Shown piece by piece: positions 7,620 to 11,850 of a DNA stretch of 11,850 nt. Numbering within the stretch: position 1 is the stretch's first letter; every line of letters begins with the position of its first letter. This DNA comes from Bacteroidota bacterium. GTDB taxonomy: Bacteria > Bacteroidota > Bacteroidia > Chitinophagales > Chitinophagaceae. The stretch spans positions 1 through 11,850 of the forward strand of contig JAEWIW010000042.1 in the NCBI GenBank assembly GCA_023386855.1, given 5' to 3'. Below the pieces are notes generated by a model. That model was not told where the DNA came from. It did no database searches and saw nothing but the letters and a program-made list of their open reading frames with translations. The position numbers and the translations under genes are program-made.

Positions 7620-7645
7620 GACGAATGACGGCTTTTGGGCGATGA
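7620..7645 (-). promoter_or_regulatory. 26-bp candidate LytTR operator, copy 2 (CPBP gene)
   Basis: On the plus strand it begins GACGAATGACGGCTTTTGG and ends GCGATGA. It matches copy 1 at 25 of 26 positions. It sits 3 bp past the response regulator stop codon and 55 bp upstream of the CPBP start, in the same orientation as the other copies. Read on the minus strand it holds two related half-sites, TCATCG and TCATTCG, 17 bp apart, which would suit a factor binding direct repeats as LytTR proteins do. Confidence 0.68.
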
Positions 7646-7648
7646 AGC

Positions 7649-8617
7649 TTATTTACCCAGCCATTCCTTGAATTCAACCACTTTATCAATGGTTACAAAT
7701 ACATCTTCTTTCATTGCAGGTTTAAGATCCAGTTTAATTCTTCCCTTAGTGAATACATGGATATTTTCAATGGCTTCAAGCCTTACCAGCATTTGCCTGT
7801 TCACACGAAAAAAGAATTTCGGATCAAGCTGCGCTGTTAATTTATCAAGACTGAGATCTATAGGAAATCGCTGGTTATCATTTGTAGCCAGGAAGGTGAT
7901 CTTATCCGCACTATAGAAGTAGTTGATGTCGGCAACTTCAATGGTCTTTAACCTGGAACCAATTGAAATAAGGAATCTTGTCCTGTACTCGGGTTCTTTT
8001 TTTTGAAGGGAACGGATAAGTTTTTCTATTGAAGAAGATTCGGTTTGTCCTGGGCCGTGCCACGGACCTTCGGCCCTTGGCACGGCCGTTCCATCACCCG
8101 GTCCCTTTTCGGTTTGTCCTGGGCCTTGCCACGGACCTTCGGCCCTTGGCACGGCCGTTTCATCACCCGGTCCCTTTTCGGATTGTCCCTGGCCTTGCCA
8201 CGGACCTTCGGCCCTTGGCACGGCTGTTTCATCACCCGGTCCCCGGTCCCCGGCCCCCGGTCCATGTACCCGAATGTACTTCTCAATCGCTGCCACCAGT
8301 TCTTCGTAATTCAGCGGCTTCATCAGGTAATCCACGCTGTTGACCTTGAAGGCCCTGATCATGTATTCATCAAATGCCGTGGTGAAGATCACCGGCACAT
8401 CAAGATTGATGGTTTCGAAAATGCTGAAACTTTGTCCATCTTCAAGATGAATATCCATAAATACGAGGTCGGGACTTTCATTGGCTTTTAACCATTCCAC
8501 CGATGCTTCCACGCTCGGCAATTCTGCCAGTACTTCTATCGAGGGATCATATTTTTTGAGCATGGCCTGGAGCCGTTGGGCCGACAAATGCTCATCTTCA
8601 ATGATAATTACTTTCAT
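7649..8617 (-). CDS. LytTR family response regulator with tandem-repeat linker
   Basis: A 322-residue DNA-binding response regulator. The receiver domain (1-117) has acidic pocket E7/D8, phosphoacceptor D55 in LVFMDIHL, T79/T80 and K100 in LMKPLNY. The LytTR domain covers about 210-320 (YRTRFLISIGSRLKTIEV through FFFRVNRQMLVRLEAI). Between them residues 126-194 are three 23-residue repeats beginning GPGDETAVPRAEGPW, rich in Gly, Pro and charged residues and probably unstructured. Without them the length would be 253, normal for the family. The ATG at 8617 lies 2 bp after the kinase stop, so translation is likely coupled. It should be phosphorylated by the intact upstream kinase and is the best candidate to bind the 26-bp operators at 6789, 7620 and 10855. 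Confidence 0.92.
   Translation of the reverse strand: MKVIIIEDEHLSAQRLQAMLKKYDPSIEVLAELPSVEASVEWLKANESPDLVFMDIHLEDGQSFSIFETINLDVPVIFTTAFDEYMIRAFKVNSVDYLMKPLNYEELVAAIEKYIRVHGPGAGDRGPGDETAVPRAEGPWQGQGQSEKGPGDETAVPRAEGPWQGPGQTEKGPGDGTAVPRAEGPWHGPGQTESSSIEKLIRSLQKKEPEYRTRFLISIGSRLKTIEVADINYFYSADKITFLATNDNQRFPIDLSLDKLTAQLDPKFFFRVNRQMLVRLEAIENIHVFTKGRIKLDLKPAMKEDVFVTIDKVVEFKEWLGK
8036..8242 (-). repeat. Three in-frame 69-bp tandem repeats with internal hairpin
   Basis: Three copies of 69 bp encode residues 126-148, 149-171 and 172-194 of the response regulator. They are almost identical; one protein difference is Glu to Gly at the fifth residue of the third copy. Each copy contains an inverted repeat with a 3-nt TTC loop: arms at 8054-8068 and 8072-8086 in the copy nearest the gene end (13 of 15 positions pair), and at 8123-8137 and 8141-8155 in the middle copy (12 of 15). 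Upstream coding sequence (8243-8263) continues with short GGTCCCC/GGCCCCC-type repeats. The core CCGTGCCACGG (8055-8065) is the reverse complement of 4395-4405. Confidence 0.93.
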
Positions 8618-8619
8618 AT

Positions 8620-9588
8620 TCAGGGATGAATTAAGGGTATTAAAACTTTGAACTGTTCACTGGAATGTTCTACCTGGGGCTTTTTATCGCTGATCAGTGC
8701 ATATCTTCTTGATATATTCTCAAGCCCTACTCCTGTTGATGTTTCAGGCTGGTCGCGCTGGCTGATATTGTTCTCCACCACCAACAATTCCTTATCCGTA
8801 TACACCCTTATCACCAAAGGATCACTTGCCGACATCCTGTTGTGCTTCACTGCGTTTTCAACAAGCAGTTGAAGTGTCAATGGCGGCAGCTTGTAATTGG
8901 TCAATCCCGGCTCAATCGTTTTTTCCAGTCGCAGTTTTTTATCGAAACGGATTTGCATAAGGAAAAAATAGGCATCCAAAAATCCCAGTTCCTCTTCCAG
9001 CGTTACAAGGTCAAGTTCCTTTTGTTCGAGGATATATCGATACGCCCTTGCGAGCTGTTGAATGAACTGGTCCGACAAGGCTGCATCCACATGAACCAGT
9101 GAAGACAGTACGCTTAAACTGTTAAACAGGAAATGGGGATTGACCTGGCTTTTCAAAGCCTGTAGCCGGATCTGCGCATACTCACGCTGGAGTTGCTCCG
9201 CTTCTGACTCCTTCTTCCTCGCAAGCTGGTAAATATTCAGCCCTGTTAAGAACATGTAAATGAATATGGTTCCTAAAAGATAGATACCGATATATCGCCT
9301 GAAGGTCCATAGGGAGGGGTCGGCAGGATTGCTTCCTGTTAAGGGTGAATCAATATAGGCAACAAAAGCATACAGGAACCAGTAACTGCAAAACATCACC
9401 AGCAAAAGTTCCAGCAGGTAACGCAGCCAGTTAAATTTTTGGGACGTGAAGACCCTGTTACCCAGCCACAGGATCATATAAATGATCATAGTTATCCCTG
9501 ATAGTCTTGCTGCAGTGAAAATGAATTCAACCAGTAACCTGCCGATGGAATCATTATTATCGATATAAGCGAAGAATACCGGGTACAA
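8620..9588 (-). CDS. LytS-type sensor histidine kinase, intact
   Basis: A 322-residue membrane kinase from the TTG at 9588. Membrane segments lie at about 18-42, 55-79 and 98-118, followed by a coiled-coil linker (120-146), the His_kinase phosphoacceptor motif QVNPHFLFNSLSVL with His152, and an ATPase domain with N-box LVENAVKHN (242-250, N245) and G-box TGVGLENI (285-292). All key residues are present, so it should autophosphorylate and pass phosphate to D55 of the regulator encoded 2 bp downstream. The start is uncertain: the same frame is open further upstream and encodes an additional hydrophobic stretch (LTVILVISLLYPVFFAYI) that the TTG start cuts in the middle. The only early candidate there is a CTG at 9666 overlapping the TGA of the preceding gene, which would give 348 residues. 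Confidence 0.9.
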   Translation of the reverse strand: MYPVFFAYIDNNDSIGRLLVEFIFTAARLSGITMIIYMILWLGNRVFTSQKFNWLRYLLELLLVMFCSYWFLYAFVAYIDSPLTGSNPADPSLWTFRRYIGIYLLGTIFIYMFLTGLNIYQLARKKESEAEQLQREYAQIRLQALKSQVNPHFLFNSLSVLSSLVHVDAALSDQFIQQLARAYRYILEQKELDLVTLEEELGFLDAYFFLMQIRFDKKLRLEKTIEPGLTNYKLPPLTLQLLVENAVKHNRMSASDPLVIRVYTDKELLVVENNISQRDQPETSTGVGLENISRRYALISDKKPQVEHSSEQFKVLIPLIHP

Positions 9589-9662
9589 CAGGCTTATAAC
9601 CAGTATAACGGTCAGGGTTAACCGAAGAGGACTGATGCTTTTTTGTATGGTATAGGATGTAC

Positions 9663-10793
9663 TCAGGGAACAATATTTAGCGGTATAATAATACTTGTTA
9701 CTGTGCCATGTTCTTCCATGCTTAAGGGTTCATTGGCCACTGCCTGGAACTGTTCTTTCAAATGGGTGAGTCTTGCCGTATCCTGACCATCCAATGCTGG
9801 CTTTGGCTGTGGCCTGTAATCCATATACAGGTGATCATGTTTCAGATAAATTTTTATAACCAATGGCCTGGATGCCGACATGATATTTGTTTCCATGATA
9901 TGATCGAGTAATATCATCAGGGTATGGGGAGGAAGGAATTTTTTCTCATGAATTGGATTCACTTCCATGATCAATTTTTTACCAAATCGCTGCTGAAGCA
10001 GGAATAGGTAATTGTCGAGAAAGGACTGTTCCTGTTCAAGGGAAACCGTTGGCTTTCCTCTTTGTTCGAGCAGGTATCTATAAGAACGTGATAATTTTTC
10101 AATAAAGGATTCAGCAAGGTCTGCATCAGCATATACCAGTGAGCTCAGGGCATTCAGGCTGTTGAAAAGAAAATGAGGATTCAACTGGTTCTTCATGGCT
10201 TCAAACTGCGACTGTGTATATTCTTTTTGCCACCTGGCCACTTCAAGGTTTTTATTTTGAAGGAACCTGAAAATGCGAAAGGCTGTCATCAGCGCATATA
10301 CCACGATGAGAAAACAAAGATCGATCATGAGGATCATCTTGAGTTTTCTTTCCAGGAACGCCATGTCTTCTTCAGGCACCACCATGAACCTGGTGAATAT
10401 CCAGTAAAATAACTGGCTTATTGCAAATCCGCAGATCAATACAACCGGTACTTCAGCAAGAAAACGTTTTCTTCCATTGGGGTCCGACTGGAATTTTTTA
10501 TTAAATAACCTGATGAAATAATAGACCAGATAAAGCAGGACAAAGGTCTGCAGCATGATTGGCCAGCCCTGTGTATAAAAACCTGGGAGCTCTGAAAAGG
10601 TGATAAATGGACTACCTACATTAATATAGCGGTAAACTATGGCCAGCAGGAAGTTCAGCAGCAATCCTCCAGTGATAAAGAGAAAATGAATATTGGTATA
10701 AAACGCGTTTTTATTCACAGCGCCGTAAAATAAGCATTGTAAGTAATAGTTGCCCAGCAGCATCGACAAAATAATTGCTGTTAAAAGGAACAT
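9663..10793 (-). CDS. LytS-type histidine kinase homologue with degenerate ATPase domain
   Basis: A 376-residue protein with about five membrane segments (roughly 2-20, 34-56, 78-96, 113-135, 153-174), a linker, and the His_kinase motif QLNPHFLFNSLNALSSLV with His207 intact. The region to about 275 aligns closely with the downstream kinase (SLEQEQSFLDNYLFLLQQRFGKKL). The ATP-binding part does not keep its motifs: the N-box reads LLDHIMETN (295-303) where the neighbour has LVENAVKHN, so the Mg-binding Asn is His; and the position of the G-box reads TARLTHL (339-345), without glycines. Adjacent sequence MSASRPLVIKIY confirms the alignment. It probably cannot bind ATP normally but could accept phosphate or act as a sensor partner of the intact kinase. 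It is the first gene of the operon and has an operator copy 61 bp before its ATG. Confidence 0.88.
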   Translation of the reverse strand: MFLLTAIILSMLLGNYYLQCLFYGAVNKNAFYTNIHFLFITGGLLLNFLLAIVYRYINVGSPFITFSELPGFYTQGWPIMLQTFVLLYLVYYFIRLFNKKFQSDPNGRKRFLAEVPVVLICGFAISQLFYWIFTRFMVVPEEDMAFLERKLKMILMIDLCFLIVVYALMTAFRIFRFLQNKNLEVARWQKEYTQSQFEAMKNQLNPHFLFNSLNALSSLVYADADLAESFIEKLSRSYRYLLEQRGKPTVSLEQEQSFLDNYLFLLQQRFGKKLIMEVNPIHEKKFLPPHTLMILLDHIMETNIMSASRPLVIKIYLKHDHLYMDYRPQPKPALDGQDTARLTHLKEQFQAVANEPLSMEEHGTVTSIIIPLNIVP

Positions 10794-10814
10794 GCGCTTT
10801 TAATTAATCAGCTT

Positions 10815-10846
10815 CAATATTCCTTTAAAGGCACCGGGAATAAAAA
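10815..10846 (-). promoter_or_regulatory. Candidate weak promoter of the kinase-regulator operon
   Basis: At the same distance from the operator as in the other two cases (8 bp) the minus strand has TTTT (10843-10846), then a 20-bp spacer and GAATATTG (10815-10822). Both boxes deviate from TTTG and TAnnTTTG, so the call rests mainly on conserved geometry. The ATG at 10793 follows 21 bp later. Confidence 0.3.
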
Positions 10847-10854
10847 ACAATCCC

Positions 10855-10880
10855 GACGAATGACCCGTTTTGGACGATGA
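10855..10880 (-). promoter_or_regulatory. 26-bp candidate LytTR operator, copy 3 (autoregulation)
   Basis: On the plus strand it begins GACGAATGACCCGTTTTGG and ends ACGATGA. It matches copy 1 at 22 of 26 positions, with the differences in the middle (GGC replaced by CCG) and at one base near the end. It is in the same orientation as the other copies, 61 bp upstream of the first gene of the pseudokinase-kinase-regulator operon. If the regulator binds here, the operon controls itself. Confidence 0.62.
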
Positions 10881-10926
10881 TTTAAGTAAAAGGAAAGAAA
10901 ATAAAACCAGGATGATTACAAAAAGT

Positions 10927-11403
10927 TCACTTCATGTACCTATCAGTAAAACGCCTGAAAGAATCAAATCTCCCATGAACAGAATATTTTCTCTTACTGC
11001 CTGCCAGTACAATACCTACGATAAGGGAAATCGGAAAGGTAGCCAGGGCCACATAAGCACCTCCCTGCCCTGCCACCAGCGGCAATAAACCAATACCAAG
11101 GGATATAAGAATGGTTTGAACAGGTTTCTGTCGCCGGGCCCTGATATATTCAATGGAATTAAAAGGAATCCTTTCCAATTTATCGGGTGGACCGGGGTTT
11201 TCAAATACCAGCAAATCATTCCCGGATCTTCCTGCCACCTGGTAAGGATGGGTAGAACCATCCATACTTTTTATAATAACACTCACAGGGCGTTTAAACA
11301 ATGTATCACCAATAATATTGGTATGAGATGTTAAAGGCGAACAAACAAGCGCCTCCCTGGGCATACATACAAAAATCAATATGGCTGCAATTAGGCTTGA
11401 CAA
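10927..11403 (-). CDS. Small membrane protein of unknown function
   Basis: I do not recognise a named family. The 158-residue frame starts at a TTG (11403); a stop lies two codons upstream, and the next ATG (Met14) would remove most of the hydrophobic N-terminus (residues 3-14), so the TTG is preferred. Residues 33-92 look like a small beta-rich soluble domain (SVIIKSMDGSTHPYQVAG, then IPFNSIEYIRARR). Two membrane segments follow at about 96-112 and 115-135. The basic C-terminal tail ends FDSFRRFTDRYMK. The pattern of signal, small beta domain, two hydrophobic helices and short tail is seen in many uncharacterised Bacteroidota envelope proteins. It lies upstream of the kinase operon on the same strand, but the operator and candidate promoter sit between them. 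Confidence 0.72.
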   Translation of the reverse strand: MSSLIAAILIFVCMPREALVCSPLTSHTNIIGDTLFKRPVSVIIKSMDGSTHPYQVAGRSGNDLLVFENPGPPDKLERIPFNSIEYIRARRQKPVQTILISLGIGLLPLVAGQGGAYVALATFPISLIVGIVLAGSKRKYSVHGRFDSFRRFTDRYMK

Positions 11404-11470
11404 AGCTTTTTATTTTAGGCCCGTAATAGTCTAAAAATAATTGCAGTTTTTGTTTATAACAAGTATTCGC

Positions 11471-11850
11471 TTATTTAAACCTGATTTTTTGTTCCAGCCT
11501 TATATCATCCGATGCGCTTCCAATCATGATGTCGAATTCTCCTGGCTCGACCACCCATTTGATATCTTTATTGAAGAATCCAAGTTTGGTTTTATCGATG
11601 GTAAATTCAACCAAAGCAGATTCACCTGCAGCCAGCTTTATCTTTTTAAAGTCTTTAAGTTCTTTCACGGGTCTTACCAGCGATGCCACTTTATCGCGGA
11701 TATACAGTTGTACCACTTCTTCTCCGTTCCTGTTGCCTTCATTTTTAACCGTAAAGCTCAGCGTTATGGTTTGATTGGTTTGCATGGTGGTACGATCCGC
11801 TTTTAAGCCTGAATAAGTAAAGCGGGTATAGCTTAACCCATGACCAAAAG
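11471..11850 (-). CDS. GH3 family glycosidase, C-terminal part (partial)
   Basis: The frame enters at the right edge and ends at the TAA at 11471-11473, giving 126 full codons. It opens with FGHGLSYTRFTYSGL, the conserved FGxGLSYTxF segment that joins the catalytic C-domain of GH3 beta-glucosidases to the terminal fibronectin type III-like domain. The remainder shows that domain: ITLSFTVKNEGNRNGEEVVQ, LYIRDKVASLVRPVKELKDF, GESALVEFTID and WVVEPGEFDIMIGSASDDIR. The enzyme probably hydrolyses beta-glucosides or xylosides in the periplasm. Catalytic residues lie outside the window. An ATG inside (codon for Met at 11785) is internal, not a start. Confidence 0.93.
   Translation of the reverse strand, partial: FGHGLSYTRFTYSGLKADRTTMQTNQTITLSFTVKNEGNRNGEEVVQLYIRDKVASLVRPVKELKDFKKIKLAAGESALVEFTIDKTKLGFFNKDIKWVVEPGEFDIMIGSASDDIRLEQKIRFK

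Noticed and set aside
8026..8286. Overlapping reading frames through the repeat region on both strands (for example an 86-residue frame at 8026-8286, minus)
   Set aside because: They exist because the 69-bp repeat is stop-free in several frames. They consist of repeat translations only, with no domain, and the receiver-LytTR frame explains the region.

Overview
The window looks like chromosomal DNA of a Bacteroidota bacterium, most likely a Chitinophagaceae-type member. The reasons are exported proteins with short signal peptides ending just before Gln, the near absence of Shine-Dalgarno sequences, promoter candidates of the TTTG / TAnnTTTG type, and a LytS/LytTR-type kinase-regulator operon. 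The taxonomic call is inference. No tRNA, rRNA, CRISPR array, transposase or phage gene was seen.

Left part (1-4380): the 5' part of an exported FG-GAP/VCBS repeat protein (1-282, minus, runs off the edge); an exported NTF2-like/DUF4440 protein (418-933, plus) whose 3' end overlaps tail-to-tail with rmuC (902-2329, minus); a Gfo/Idh/MocA oxidoreductase (2363-3373, minus); and, divergent from it, an SMP-30/gluconolactonase-like protein (3490-4380, plus). The last two suggest oxidation of a sugar followed by lactone hydrolysis, although the lactonase appears exported and the dehydrogenase cytoplasmic.

Middle part (4439-10793, all minus): this is the most interesting section. Read in the direction of transcription it holds a LytS-type histidine kinase homologue with an eroded ATP-binding domain (9663-10793), an intact LytS-type kinase (8620-9588 or longer), a LytTR response regulator (7649-8617), a CPBP intramembrane protease (6776-7564), a prolyl-aminopeptidase-like alpha/beta hydrolase (5813-6730) and an exported S41 protease (4439-5785). 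A 26-bp sequence occurs three times in the same orientation: upstream of the pseudokinase-kinase-regulator operon, upstream of the CPBP gene and upstream of the hydrolase-S41 pair. Each copy ends exactly 8 bp before a -33-like element and lies 55-61 bp from the start codon. I read it as the operator of the LytTR regulator, which would make the section a self-contained, autoregulated regulon controlling three hydrolytic enzymes of the membrane and envelope.

Repeats: the response regulator carries three in-frame 69-bp tandem repeats in the linker between its receiver and LytTR domains. Each contains a GC-rich hairpin. An exact 11-bp palindromic core of that hairpin also occurs in a 45-bp expanded palindrome between the convergent SMP-30 and S41 genes (4391-4435), so one repeat family may have landed both between and inside genes.

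Right part (10927-11850, minus): a small membrane protein of unknown function and the C-terminal end of a GH3 beta-glucosidase-type glycosidase that runs off the edge. No stretch longer than 300 bases lacks a gene.
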